Origin: Maribacter antarcticus DSM 21422
GTDB taxonomy: Bacteria > Bacteroidota > Bacteroidia > Flavobacteriales > Flavobacteriaceae
Length of the DNA: 64,000 nt
Assembly: GCF_000621125.1 (NCBI RefSeq)
Contig: NZ_KK211214.1
Location: forward strand, 124,001 to 188,000
Direction of reading: 5' to 3'
Both the position numbers and the translations under genes were made by a program. Positions 28,772 through 38,022 of this stretch are shown here, one piece after another. The notes beneath the pieces were generated by a model. It was not told the DNA's origin. It did no database searches and saw only the letters and a program-made list of their open reading frames with translations. Positions within the stretch are counted from its first letter, which is position 1. Each line of letters opens with the position of its first letter.

Positions 28772-29124
28772 TTGGTGTCTTGATTTATTGAAAACAGAAT
28801 CTGTTTGTAAAAAACAGGAAAAGTAAATTTAGTTTTGCAAATTCGTTGTGGTCTATATATGGGCGAAAATATCAATTCCTGCCTAGTTAAATTCTCGTTT
28901 GTAAGAAAAGTAGAGTACCGTTTTCTGATTTTAGAAGTTCAAGTACTTGTTTCCTATTAAAAACAATGACTTTAAAAATAGAAGATGGTTTTTATTTGTG
29001 TAGGCTTACACTAGGTGTTTTGAGAATAAAAGTTTACAACGAAAAGAAAGCGTAAAATATTAAACAACCTTTTAGAGGTCAGTAGTTAAGTTCGTCTCTT
29101 AACTGTTGGTAAGTGTATAATAGT
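28772..29124. other. Non-coding stretch after the Pfa operon
   Basis: No gene is recognised. A weak hairpin (AAACAGA/TCTGTTT) lies about 20 bases after pfaD, too tight to be a convincing terminator. A 29-codon frame near 28965-29054 looks like chance or debris. Confidence 0.4.
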
Positions 29125-30023
29125 ATGGATGTATTTAAACGTTAAAAGCTTCTAGAGTTCTCTGGTCGCTTAAAAACGGACAACGATAGTAAGGAATATC
29201 CAGTTTCAATCAAGGCCAGAACGGCATTCAAATGTTTAAGATGTAATCATATACGGCTTGTCAGACACGGGGCGGCTTTTCCAGATAATGTGACATCTGT
29301 AGACATATCGAATCAGCAACTGCTGATACACTTTTTCACAAGGTTAAGTTTGGTGTTCTTAAAGCATTCTTTACCTGTTTTGAAATGGCTACATCGACCA
29401 AGGCTCTATCGGCCTGTTACACGGTAGTTCGTTATGGAGTACCCAAAAAGACGTCTCGATTGTTCATGCTTAAGGTGCCGGAGGCAATAGCCTTGTGGAG
29501 GGAGAGGTTCACGTTGATGAGTTCGTTCTGGGTGGTCACGAGAAAGGTAAAATAGGAAGAAGCTACCACGGTAAGAAAAAAATAGGTGATTACAGCGGTC
29601 CACCTTAATAAGGTAGGAAATATTTAAAGGAGGTATGCCATGAAGAGAGAAGACTTCTCCGCTGAATTATTATAATTTATATGTACCGGCTACATAAGTC
29701 GAGAATCCAAGGTAACGACCGACAAATGGAGAGGTTACAGACCTATAGCAAAGGCGTACGATATAAAATAGACAGAAAGTAATAAAGTATTGAACTTCAA
29801 GATGCTCCATACTATGATACATCAAGTTAAATCTTGGATAAGAACTACCTATTCTTGGGTCAGTGATGATACCCTAAATAGGTATTTTAATGAATTCTGT
29901 TTTAGAATAAACCGCTCACAAAGTAAGTCAATAATTTTCTGTAACCTGATTACTAGAATGGTTAGCGTTGATAAAATAGATTCATCAGAAATAATAAGTA
30001 ACAAACTACTAACCTCTATATAA
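29125..30023 (+). mobile_element. Decayed IS1595-family (ISXO2-like) transposase
   Basis: Fragments in several frames add up to one ISXO2-type transposase. They are an N-terminal part with zinc-ribbon cysteines (FKCLRCNH, then CDICRHIESATADTLFHK after a frameshift), the first catalytic Asp in VHVDEFVLGGHEKGK, a second Asp in VTTDKWRGYRPIAKAYD, and a C-terminal part with HQVKSWIRTTYSW and RYFNEFCFRINRSQS. There is an in-frame TAA at codon 7 and several later shifts and stops. Terminal inverted repeats could not be identified with confidence. It marks the right side of the accessory island. Confidence 0.85.
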
Positions 30024-30265
30024 TTAATTAAAACTTAACTCAATAGTTTAGAATTGATTAGTCCTCTTTTTTGGCTAACATTTGCCTTCTTTAATGTGAA
30101 AATAGTATTAAATGCTTCGTTATATGATGTTAGATATTTAATTTTAAAAAAGGTTTTTTTTATTTAATACCAATTCTCCAAAATTTGGAGATACTCCTTG
30201 TGACTAAGATAATATGCCTGTGTTAACTCCTATCTTTGTTTCTTTGAATTTTATGTCCTTTATGG

Positions 30266-30627
30266 TTAACTGTATCTTTTGTACTTAACTTCCACTTCCA
30301 CTTCCACTTCCACTTCGACAAAGGTTGTAATTGGGTTATAGTAAGAACCACCTTTAATAGTTTTTACCCTTAATTCATTCGAATAACCCGTAAATAGTGT
30401 TTCATCTATTGAAAGTCCTTTAGTAAAATCCATATTCAAAAATATTTTTCGACTGCTTTGACCGACTCGGTTTCGTTTAAATCTGAGTCAATTTTTTTTT
30501 GTCAAACAACTATATTATTTTCATTTATAGAAAAACTAGGAGCTACTTCTTTGTGCTTTTGAGTAGAAGCAATAGTACTAAATAATAAGGCAAAGAGTAG
30601 TTTTATAATGATTTAAAATAATGACAT
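30266..30627 (-). pseudogene. Decayed small secreted protein with Val-Glu repeat
   Basis: Reading the minus strand from the ATG at 30627, a hydrophobic leader (IKLLFALLFSTIAST) is followed by about 30 residues, an in-frame TGA, a further piece (KIDSDLNETESVKAVEKYF), a frameshift, and a tail (DFTKGLSIDETLFTGYSNEL) ending in a Val-Glu repeat and KYKRYS. The leader is also cut off from the ATG by a TAA. No family is recognised. Several lesions make it a dead gene, if it was one. Confidence 0.5.
30288..30316. repeat. ACTTCC hexanucleotide tandem repeat
   Basis: Four exact copies of ACTTCC plus a partial fifth. On the minus strand it codes for alternating Val and Glu at the C-terminal end of the small decayed gene. 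As a multiple of three it would change length without shifting the frame. Confidence 0.85.
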
Positions 30628-30890
30628 TTTTTTTAGTTTCATCAATTTAGTAGAAAAAATAGTTGAGTTGTGATAAAACTTAATTAATCAAAGTTTACTA
30701 CGACCGTTTCTCGACCCTTTGTAGTCGTTTTTACCTCTAAAATAGAGCCTATTAAAATCAAGGGATTAGGAAAGAAGAATATGATATAAGAAATTGAATC
30801 TTTTAACACAACCCTATTAGCTATAGAGGTAATTGATGGTTTTAATGAAGCAAATCACAAACGTTGCGAGCACCTTTTTTAAAAAAATAG

Positions 30891-30915
30891 AGCCCCTTAA
30901 AAAAGGGGCTTTATT
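30891..30915 (-). terminator. Strong bidirectional intrinsic terminator
   Basis: AGCCCC pairs with GGGGCT around an A/T loop, with T-rich sequence on both sides. On the minus strand it lies about 45 bases after the stop of the 40-residue membrane protein, supporting that small gene as real. Confidence 0.8.
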
Positions 30916-30954
30916 ATAATGCAAAGTCTAACCTATAAAAATGGTTTTTAAAGT

Positions 30955-31077
30955 TTAGATAGCCCCAATGAGGGACAACAAAGTTCCAACTGCAACTACA
31001 GCCAAAAAGGCATGCATTGCAATTACAAGTACAGATAGATAAGAATCTACCCCAGATTTAAATGATAAATGGTTCAT
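30955..31077 (-). CDS. 40-residue single-helix membrane protein
   Basis: An ATG frame of 40 codons: a polar N-terminus (MNHLSFKSGVDSYLS) followed by one hydrophobic helix (VLVIAMHAFLAVVAVGTLL) ending SLIGAI. A strong terminator lies just downstream in the same direction. It is similar in size, layout and ending to the next upstream small protein on the same strand, which suggests a related pair. No function is known to me. Confidence 0.5.
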   Translation of the reverse strand: MNHLSFKSGVDSYLSVLVIAMHAFLAVVAVGTLLSLIGAI

Positions 31078-31353
31078 AACATTACCTACTTTAAAGTTAT
31101 ATAGCTCAATTTATAAATTGTAGTCGCTATTAAAATAATAATGTTGTAAACTCTTATATATTCGATGTTTAGTGTAGAAAATTTGTGGTTTGAATTTTGC
31201 GAAAAACGTATTTCATCCTTGAAATCAATCCTTATGACTGATTTTTAACATTTCAACGTGTATTATTAACGAACAATGACCCCCAAGTATAAAGTCAACC
31301 ATATGGAATTAAACCATTTTGATTTTAACACGGTTTCTCTATGATAAAATCAT

Positions 31354-31488
31354 TTAAAGTATTCCAATGATATCTAATAGTAATGCCAACGGAATTGCTA
31401 TTAAAATAACAACTAGGCATGCGACCATAATTCTCAAAAAACCATTTAATATTTTTACTCCTGTTGTAAGTTCTTGTTCCATCATCAT
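31354..31488 (-). CDS. 44-residue single-helix membrane protein
   Basis: A short gene starting at one of three consecutive ATG codons (31488, 31485 or 31482), giving 42-44 residues: MEQELTTGVKILNGFLRI, then a long hydrophobic helix (MVACLVVILIAIPLALLL) ending DIIGIL. An upstream ATG at 31572 is possible but adds an unlikely aromatic-rich leader. It shares the plan of the 40-residue protein about 280 bases downstream on the same strand. Function unknown. Confidence 0.5.
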   Translation of the reverse strand: MMMEQELTTGVKILNGFLRIMVACLVVILIAIPLALLLDIIGIL

Positions 31489-31870
31489 AATAGTGTTTCT
31501 TTTATCAATGTATATAATATTGTATAAAGCAGTATCAAAAGGGTATATAAATCGATGAAAAACCAAAAACACCCTCTTAAGGAGAAACTTATGTTCATTT
31601 TGTCGGCTGACATTATGAATAAAACATCCTTAAAATAAGAAATTATGCTATGATTTTCAAATTTTCGAACAGAAATTTAATCTATCAGGTAAATTAAAAA
31701 GTAATTGAACTATATTTTTAATTAAATTTTTGATATATGTAGCTATCGAAGAACAAGAGACTACTACTGTTTTTGTTGAAGTAGTGTACACGATTCTTTT
31801 GTGTGGCTTTCGAATAAAGCGCAAACCCCATCACGGGCAGGTGGGCACTTTAGTGTGCAGTAACACCTTA
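31489..31870. other. AT-rich intergenic region
   Basis: No gene is seen on either strand downstream of kdtA. It probably holds the promoter of the small minus-strand membrane protein. Confidence 0.4.
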
Positions 31871-33106
31871 CTATAGCAACTTAGATACACCTTCCATAAT
31901 TTTGGTGCTTGCACCTTTATTTTCGTTAATATACGCGGCGTTTATTCTTCCTACCTTATTCCTAAAATCCTTGTTCGACTGCATCTTGTCTATATACTGG
32001 GTTAATTCTGTTTTTGTATGAATAGAAATAACACCGCCAAGCAATACTAATTCTTCTGCCTCTTTGAAGCCTTTGAATGCAGGACCTATAACAACGGGTA
32101 TTCCAAAAACTGCGGGTTCCGCCGTATTGTGCAATCCTGTGGCGAAACCGCCCCCTACATAGGCTATGGTAGCGTAACTGTAAAGTTTAGTCAATATGCC
32201 AATGGTGTCGATAATCAGAACATGTATGTTTTCTAGACTTTGGCATTCAATTTCAGAATATAGCAGTGTTGGCTTGTCTATAGATTTTTTGAGTTCGCGA
32301 CTATGTTCTTTTTTGATGTTATGAGGAGCAATAACAAATTTCATATCTGAGGGAGTACGATTTATGTAATCAACAAGAATTTTTTCATCTTCTGGCCATG
32401 TGCTTCCAGCAATTAGGCAATTTTCAGCAGTATTAAAAGCATCCATAAAATCTAAGCTATTGTCCGAATCCAAAATTTTAGAGACCCTATCTATACGGGT
32501 ATCACCACTGACAGTACATTTTTCAAGTCCAATCGAATTTAGTAGCGATTTAGAATTCTCATCCTGTACGTAGAAATGGTCAAATGATGTTAGTGCTTTG
32601 CGCATAAAACCTCCATAGGGTTTAAAAAACACATGGTCTTCCCTGAAAACTCCAGAGACTAATAATGTTTTAATGTTTTGGCGTTTTAATTCTATTAAGT
32701 ATTGCGGCCAAAACTCATATTTCACAAAAAACACAAGTGATGGGTGTAAGGCATCAATAAACTTTTTTGCGTTTTTCTTTGTATCCATTGGGAGGTATAC
32801 AACCACATCTGCTACTTTGGTGTTTTTTTTATTTTCAAAGCCAGAGGGAGAAAAAAAACTTACTACCATTTTATGGTTTGGATATTCTTTTTTAACGGCC
32901 TCCATAATAGGGAGGCCTTGCTCAAACTCACCTAAAGAAGCACAATGAAACCATATGGTTTTATCTGTGGGTGTAATCTTTTGCCTTATTATTTGAAAAG
33001 TTTGTTTTCTGCCAGAGATAAACAGCCTCAGTTTTTCACTAAAAAGCTTGGCAATAGATAGTATGCCAATAGTAAGATAAATAACTATGTTATAAAGAAA
33101 AATCAT
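31871..33106 (-). CDS. kdtA: 3-deoxy-D-manno-octulosonic acid (Kdo) transferase
   Basis: A 411-residue GT30-family transferase (KdtA/WaaA) that adds Kdo from CMP-Kdo to lipid IVA in the inner membrane. An N-terminal membrane anchor (MIFLYNIVIYLTIGILSIA) is followed by the conserved acceptor-side motif WFHCASLGEFEQG, then KYEFWPQYL, VSGDTRIDRV, IAGSTWPEDE and the donor-binding segment AYVGGGFATGLHNTAEPAVFG, shown here in part. The length is normal for the family. It is a single-copy gene of lipid A assembly, next to a sugar aminotransferase and galE on the other strand. Confidence 0.96.
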   Translation of the reverse strand: MIFLYNIVIYLTIGILSIAKLFSEKLRLFISGRKQTFQIIRQKITPTDKTIWFHCASLGEFEQGLPIMEAVKKEYPNHKMVVSFFSPSGFENKKNTKVADVVVYLPMDTKKNAKKFIDALHPSLVFFVKYEFWPQYLIELKRQNIKTLLVSGVFREDHVFFKPYGGFMRKALTSFDHFYVQDENSKSLLNSIGLEKCTVSGDTRIDRVSKILDSDNSLDFMDAFNTAENCLIAGSTWPEDEKILVDYINRTPSDMKFVIAPHNIKKEHSRELKKSIDKPTLLYSEIECQSLENIHVLIIDTIGILTKLYSYATIAYVGGGFATGLHNTAEPAVFGIPVVIGPAFKGFKEAEELVLLGGVISIHTKTELTQYIDKMQSNKDFRNKVGRINAAYINENKGASTKIMEGVSKLL

Positions 33107-33223
33107 AATCTGCTAAAGTACAAAATTGAAGTTTTAGAAAATAGGGCTGTTATATATTTTAAAAACCTTTGTTTGATTTTCTCAATAGCGGTATTGTATT
33201 GATTTTAATTTCGAGCATTTTCG

Positions 33224-33231
33224 TATTTTTG
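33224..33231 (+). promoter_or_regulatory. Candidate -7 box for the aminotransferase gene
   Basis: TATTTTTG matches TAnnTTTG about 97 bases before the start. An ATTG lies 22 bases upstream as a poor -33 element. Confidence 0.3.
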
Positions 33232-33327
33232 TACTTTAGGTTGTTGTCTAGAAATCATCATTTATTTTTTGCAGGTTTGACATTTTAAAAAATACATTAA
33301 AGAACTCCATAATATTAAGAGCAGTTT

Positions 33328-34458
33328 ATGAGAAAAATACAAATGGTTGACCTTAAAGGTCAACACGCAGCAATAAAAGATAGGGTAAATACCTCTATCC
33401 AAGAGGTGATTGATACTACTGCATTTATAAATGGACCAGAAGTAAAAGAGTTTCAAAAAGAATTAGAAGCTTATTTAGGAGTAAAACATGTCATCCCTTG
33501 TGCCAACGGTACAGATGCTTTGCAAATTGCTATGATGGGCTTAGGTTTGCAACCTGGAGATGAAGTTATCACAGCAGATTTTACGTATGTGGCAACTGCA
33601 GAGGTTATTGCACTATTAAATTTAACCCCAGTATTGGTAGATGTTTTGCCAGATACGTTTGATATTGATATTAATGCCATAGAGAACGCAATTACGTCAA
33701 AGACGAGGGCTATTGTTCCAGTTCATTTATTTGGTCAATGTGCCAATATGGAGGCAATATTAAAATTAGCAAAAAAACATAATTTATTTGTAATTGAAGA
33801 TACAGCTCAAGCTATTGGGTCGCATTACAGGTTTAATGATGGTTCAACTAAAAAAGCTGGCACTATTGGTAATGTTGGGTGCACCTCTTTTTTCCCTGCC
33901 AAAAACTTGGGGTGTTATGGAGACGGTGGTGCAATTTTTACCAATGATGATGACCTGGCTTCCAAAATTAGAAAAGTTGCAAACCATGGACAATCGGTAC
34001 AGTATATACATGATGAAGTTGGTGTTAACTCAAGATTAGATAGCATTCAAGCTGCAATTTTGAGAATAAAATTAAGGCAGTTGGATGTCTATAACAAGGC
34101 TAGAATTTTGGCTGCTCAAAAATACGATGCTAAATTTAAGGCACATCCAAGATTAACTATTCCTGTTAGAGCAGATCATTCGAATCATGTTTTCCATCAA
34201 TATACACTCAAACTAAATGGTGTAGATAGAGATGCGCTTCGAGCACATCTTACTCAAAACAATATTCCAAGCGGTATTTATTATCCAATTCCCTTACACC
34301 TACAAAAAGCATATTTGGACCCTAGATATAAGAAAGGTGATTTTCCTGTAACGGAAGATTTGTGTAGATCTGTTATTTCGCTCCCTATGCATACAGAATT
34401 AGATGACGAACAAATCAACTATATAACGACTATGATCATCGAATTTATAAACGTCTAA
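33328..34458 (+). CDS. DegT/DnrJ/EryC1/StrS family sugar aminotransferase
   Basis: A 376-residue PLP-dependent aminotransferase of the DegT/StrS family, which forms amino sugars from keto sugar nucleotides. The PLP lysine is K192 in FFPAKNLGCYGDGGA. The PLP Asp lies in FVIEDTAQAIGS, and the family motif LDSIQAAIL and the C-terminal IPSGIYYPIPLHLQ are present, resembling the WbpE/FdtB-like branch. It precedes galE by 49 bases in the same direction, so the two probably serve surface polysaccharide or LPS sugars. The exact nucleotide sugar cannot be read. Confidence 0.92.
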   Translation: MRKIQMVDLKGQHAAIKDRVNTSIQEVIDTTAFINGPEVKEFQKELEAYLGVKHVIPCANGTDALQIAMMGLGLQPGDEVITADFTYVATAEVIALLNLTPVLVDVLPDTFDIDINAIENAITSKTRAIVPVHLFGQCANMEAILKLAKKHNLFVIEDTAQAIGSHYRFNDGSTKKAGTIGNVGCTSFFPAKNLGCYGDGGAIFTNDDDLASKIRKVANHGQSVQYIHDEVGVNSRLDSIQAAILRIKLRQLDVYNKARILAAQKYDAKFKAHPRLTIPVRADHSNHVFHQYTLKLNGVDRDALRAHLTQNNIPSGIYYPIPLHLQKAYLDPRYKKGDFPVTEDLCRSVISLPMHTELDDEQINYITTMIIEFINV

Positions 34459-34507
34459 TCTATAGATTGCAGTAGCTTTGAGTAAACGCAATCTAAAATA
34501 CAAATAC

Positions 34508-35527
34508 ATGAAAAAAATTCTCGTTACCGGAGGTCTTGGTTTTATCGGTTCGCATACCGTAGTAGAATTACAACAAAAGGGTTTTGATGTTGTTATTATT
34601 GATGATTGTTCCAATTCAGATGAAAAAGTGCTTAATGGTATTGAAGCGATTAGTGGGAAAAGACCTGTTTTTGAAAAACTAGATTTAAAGGAACGGAATA
34701 AGGTAGAAGATTTTTTCAAAAGAAATGCCGATGTAGTAGGAGTGATACATTTTGCTGCGTCAAAAGCAGTTGGGGAAAGTGTAGAGAATCCTTTGTTATA
34801 CTACGAGAATAACATAGGAACCTTGGTGTATATCTTGAAGGAGTTGTGTAAAAAGAATACGGCAAATTTCATATTCAGTTCTTCATGTACGGTTTACGGT
34901 CAAGCCGATAAAATGCCAATTACAGAAGATGCTCCTATAAAAGTGGCGGAGTCGCCCTATGGTAATACCAAACAGATGGGTGAGGAAATTATTACAGATA
35001 CGTGTAAAGTGACACCAACATTGAATGCGATTGCGTTGCGTTATTTTAATCCCATGGGTGCACATCCTAGTGGTGAAATAGGAGAACTTCCTGTAGGTGT
35101 TCCACAAAATCTGGTACCTTTTATTACGCAGACCGGTATTGGTCTTAGAGATTCGCTTTCTGTTTTTGGGAATGATTACCCTACGCCTGACGGTACGTGT
35201 ATTCGTGACTATATTTATGTGGTAGATTTAGCGAAAGCGCACGTGGTTGCATTGGAACGACTTCTAGAAGGAAAGAATGCCGAAAATTATGAGGTGTTTA
35301 ATGTAGGTACTGGAACAGGTAGTTCTGTTTTAGAAGCGATACAGAGTTTTGAAAAAGTATCTGGAAGAAAGCTTAACTATAAAATAGTAACAAGACGACC
35401 TGGTGATATTACTTCGGCCTATGCGGATACGACTAAGGCCAATACCGTTTTAGGATGGAAGTCGGAATATACCTTGGACGAGGCTATGAAATCTGCATGG
35501 GTCTGGGAGCAGAAAATCAGGGATTAG
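34508..35527 (+). CDS. galE: UDP-glucose 4-epimerase
   Basis: A short-chain dehydrogenase of about 339 residues with the NAD motif TGGLGFIGSHT at the N-terminus, SSSCTVYG and the catalytic YGNTK (Tyr and Lys), then ALRYFNPMGAHPSG and DGTCIRDYIYVVDLA, which are specific for GalE. It interconverts UDP-glucose and UDP-galactose in the cytoplasm. I chose the ATG at 34508, since the TTG 30 bases upstream would add an unlikely basic leader. It lies in one operon with the aminotransferase. Confidence 0.95.
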   Translation: MKKILVTGGLGFIGSHTVVELQQKGFDVVIIDDCSNSDEKVLNGIEAISGKRPVFEKLDLKERNKVEDFFKRNADVVGVIHFAASKAVGESVENPLLYYENNIGTLVYILKELCKKNTANFIFSSSCTVYGQADKMPITEDAPIKVAESPYGNTKQMGEEIITDTCKVTPTLNAIALRYFNPMGAHPSGEIGELPVGVPQNLVPFITQTGIGLRDSLSVFGNDYPTPDGTCIRDYIYVVDLAKAHVVALERLLEGKNAENYEVFNVGTGTGSSVLEAIQSFEKVSGRKLNYKIVTRRPGDITSAYADTTKANTVLGWKSEYTLDEAMKSAWVWEQKIRD

Positions 35528-35731
35528 ATACAGAATAATTTAATAGAGAAAGAGGAGGAAATAGCGTATATTAATTTCTTTTTTAGTTGTTACCGATAAT
35601 CAATTACGTGGTCTTAGCGATGTATGATAAAAAAAGACAACTCAAATGTACAAGGCTACTGTTCAGCATAGGTATTGCCTTGGGAGCTGTATGAAATCGA
35701 ACAATAACCAGTAGAAAATAAATAAACTCAG

Positions 35732-37009
35732 ATGAAAGCTAGAATTACTTTTTTTATAGTTATGATTTGCACTTTGCAAACCTTCGCTCAGGATATGTAT
35801 TTGCAATGCGGCGAAATCTTTGATTCTGAAAGTGGAACATTTTTAACCGAGCGTACGATTGTGGTGTCGGGAAATAAAATAAAAAGTATTGAAAAGGGAT
35901 TTGTCTCAGGGAAAGATATGGACAACATCGTAGACCTGCAATCCAAAACGGTACTGCCAGGATTTATAGATATGCACGTGCATATAGAAGGAGAATCGAG
36001 TCCATCCCAATATTTAGATCGCTTTACGAAGAATGATGTAGATGTCGCTTTTCAGTCAACAGTGTATGCTAAACGCACCCTCATGGCGGGTTTTACAACG
36101 GTACGTGACCTCGGTGGGTCTGGGGTGAATATTGCATTGGGAAAAGCCATTAGTAAAGGTATTGTCATAGGGCCTCGAATATTTACCGCCGGAAAGGCCA
36201 TTGCCACTACGGGAGGCCATGCAGACCCTACCAATGGAGTAAGAAAAGAACTGATGCATGATCCGGGTCCAAAAGAAGGCGTTGTGAATTCGCCCGAAGA
36301 CGCTAGGAAAGCAGTGCGTCAGCGCTATAAAAACGGCGCGGACGTAATTAAAATAACGGCAACGGGTGGGGTTATGAGCGTTGCAAAAAATGGTCAAAAT
36401 CCTCAGTTTACTGCAGCCGAATTAAAGGCTATTGTAGAAACGGCAAAGGACTATGGGATGCTTACTGCAGCTCATGCGCATGGAGATGAAGGTATGCGAA
36501 GGGCTATTGTAGCCGGCATACAAACCATAGAACATGGCACATTAATGGAGGAGTCTACCATGGAATTGATGATTCAATACAATACCTATTTAGTTCCTAC
36601 CATTTCTGCGGGTAAGGCAGCAGCAGCAATGGCAGATATCCCTAATTTTCTACCGGCTGTAGTAGCTAAAAAGGCAAAAGAAATAGGTCCTATAAGCGAA
36701 AAGAATTTTAAAAGAGCTTACGAAAAAGGCGTACCAATAGCCTTTGGAACGGATGCAGGAGTTTCACCACATGGAGATAATGGTAAGGAGTTCACGTATA
36801 TGCACGAAGCGGGCATGCCTGTGGTGTTAGCACTACAATCAGCAATGACTGCGCCAGCTAAGCTATTAGGTATGGACAAGGAGCTAGGAATCTTAAAGGC
36901 TGGTTATTTGGCTGATATCGTAGCGGTAGATGAGAATCCAGTCAATAATGTGAGGACATTGGAATCTGTAAGTTTTGTAATGAAAGAAGGAAAGGTGTAT
37001 AAAGAATAA
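35732..37009 (+). CDS. Secreted amidohydrolase (imidazolonepropionase-like)
   Basis: A 425-residue metal-dependent amidohydrolase with an N-terminal signal peptide (ITFFIVMICTLQTFA). Metal-site motifs in order are DMHVHIEG (His-x-His), the carbamylated Lys region ADVIKITATGG, AAHAHGD, EHGT and FGTDAGV (Asp). This branch contains Xaa-Pro and other secreted dipeptidase-like amidohydrolases, acting in the periplasm or outside. The following small gene lies 24 bases downstream. Substrate unknown. Confidence 0.9.
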   Translation: MKARITFFIVMICTLQTFAQDMYLQCGEIFDSESGTFLTERTIVVSGNKIKSIEKGFVSGKDMDNIVDLQSKTVLPGFIDMHVHIEGESSPSQYLDRFTKNDVDVAFQSTVYAKRTLMAGFTTVRDLGGSGVNIALGKAISKGIVIGPRIFTAGKAIATTGGHADPTNGVRKELMHDPGPKEGVVNSPEDARKAVRQRYKNGADVIKITATGGVMSVAKNGQNPQFTAAELKAIVETAKDYGMLTAAHAHGDEGMRRAIVAGIQTIEHGTLMEESTMELMIQYNTYLVPTISAGKAAAAMADIPNFLPAVVAKKAKEIGPISEKNFKRAYEKGVPIAFGTDAGVSPHGDNGKEFTYMHEAGMPVVLALQSAMTAPAKLLGMDKELGILKAGYLADIVAVDENPVNNVRTLESVSFVMKEGKVYKE

Positions 37010-37033
37010 AAACGGAAACTTGAACGGTATGTT

Positions 37034-37399
37034 ATGAATAGCCCTATTTTTTTGGACAGTGAAAGTGTTATGAAATATACCCAGAGCCGAGGGTTGTATA
37101 ATGCATTGGTGGCTCAAGTCAATAGAGATTTCACTCGTGTTAATCTTAAACTTGCTTTCGGTTTAAATCCGCAACCTAAAGAACTTCAAACAGTAATTAG
37201 GGAGAAAATATACTTGTTGTTGATGGAACGTTTCTCGGAGTATTTGAATGTAATGTATGCGGTGGATATTCCAGAACGAGCCTTTAAAAATTTAGAAATA
37301 AAAGATACGGTAGACGTTGCAGAGCAAGTCACCTTTCTTATCCTGAAGCGAGAATTGCAAAAATTAGAACTAAAAGAAAAATATAAGTCCAAGGATTAA
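37034..37399 (+). CDS. Conserved hypothetical protein, 121 residues
   Basis: A soluble, charged, mostly helical protein without signal peptide or helix anchors. I do not recognise a domain. It follows the amidohydrolase closely in the same direction and ends tail to tail, overlapping by a few bases, with the next minus-strand gene, which supports it being real. Confidence 0.65.
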   Translation: MNSPIFLDSESVMKYTQSRGLYNALVAQVNRDFTRVNLKLAFGLNPQPKELQTVIREKIYLLLMERFSEYLNVMYAVDIPERAFKNLEIKDTVDVAEQVTFLILKRELQKLELKEKYKSKD

Positions 37400-37938
37400 A
37401 AAAAGAAACGGATGAAGGGAATTAGCGCATCGGCATAAATGCTATTATTTTCATCAAATAGGACATTGTATCTGAGTCCTATCGAAGCATTTCTAGTAGT
37501 ATATCCCAGTCCAAAAAATAAGGCTGGAGACCAATAATTATCTTCTGGACCGCTGCCGCCTAAATTAAAAGTTTGGTTGACACGAAGTTGCTCTAGCTCC
37601 GCTGATAGTTGTATCTGTGGGATGGGGTTGTAAAGAGACAATAAACTACCTCCGTATGCCAAAAATTTAGCCTCGTTAAACTTGGCATAATTCACATTTA
37701 AGCTTATGCCAGCCGCAAAAGTATCGCTTACAGGGTAAATAGCACTTGGAGATAGTGCTACGTTAAATCCTCCATTAGTAAACCCTAGGCCAAAACTACC
37801 ACCATAGCGCACTTGACTCCAAAAATCACTTTGGCCAGGAGTGTACTGTGCTTGGGAATAATAAATACATAGGAGGCTTAGAAGAAGGAAAAATGAATTT
37901 TTAAGATAATTCTGAGTGATTTTACGAGAAACTTTCAT
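37396..37938 (-). CDS. Small outer-membrane beta-barrel-like protein
   Basis: A 180-residue protein with a signal peptide (FFLLLSLLCIYYSQA) and a row of amphipathic, aromatic-ended strands (GGSFGLGFTNGGFNVALSP, SAGISLNV-like, ALFFGLGYTTRNASIGLRY) ending in IPFIRFFF, a typical barrel C-terminus with a last Phe. It is divergent from sucA. Proteins of this kind beside sucA are sometimes labelled as alpha-ketoglutarate decarboxylase in databases, but nothing in the sequence suggests enzyme activity. Confidence 0.75.
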   Translation of the reverse strand: MKVSRKITQNYLKNSFFLLLSLLCIYYSQAQYTPGQSDFWSQVRYGGSFGLGFTNGGFNVALSPSAIYPVSDTFAAGISLNVNYAKFNEAKFLAYGGSLLSLYNPIPQIQLSAELEQLRVNQTFNLGGSGPEDNYWSPALFFGLGYTTRNASIGLRYNVLFDENNSIYADALIPFIRFFF

Positions 37939-37955
37939 TTTTATTAGATAAGAAC

Positions 37956-37988
37956 TTTCCTTTAAATATTGTAAATGTTGTATTTTTG
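37956..37988 (+). promoter_or_regulatory. Candidate promoter of sucA-sucB
   Basis: TATTTTTG at 37981-37988 fits the -7 consensus, and TTTC at 37956-37959 is a one-mismatch -33 element with a spacer of 21. The start codon follows 34 bases later. Confidence 0.4.
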
Positions 37989-38022
37989 ATGAAATTTATT
38001 CTAAAGATACAGAAAGTAATTC

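Noticed and set aside
28793-28810. Terminator after pfaD
   Set aside because: The inverted repeat leaves almost no loop and has no T-run.
29406-29603. Minus-strand frame of 65 codons
   Set aside because: It is antisense to the decayed IS1595 transposase, whose motifs are read on the plus strand.
30288-30316. Possible CRISPR or longer satellite array
   Set aside because: Only a 6-base unit in about five copies with no spacers; it is a simple coding-type repeat.
37396-37938. Naming the 180-residue protein an alpha-ketoglutarate decarboxylase
   Set aside because: No thiamine or substrate motif is present; it looks like a beta-barrel, and the name probably derives from its place next to sucA.
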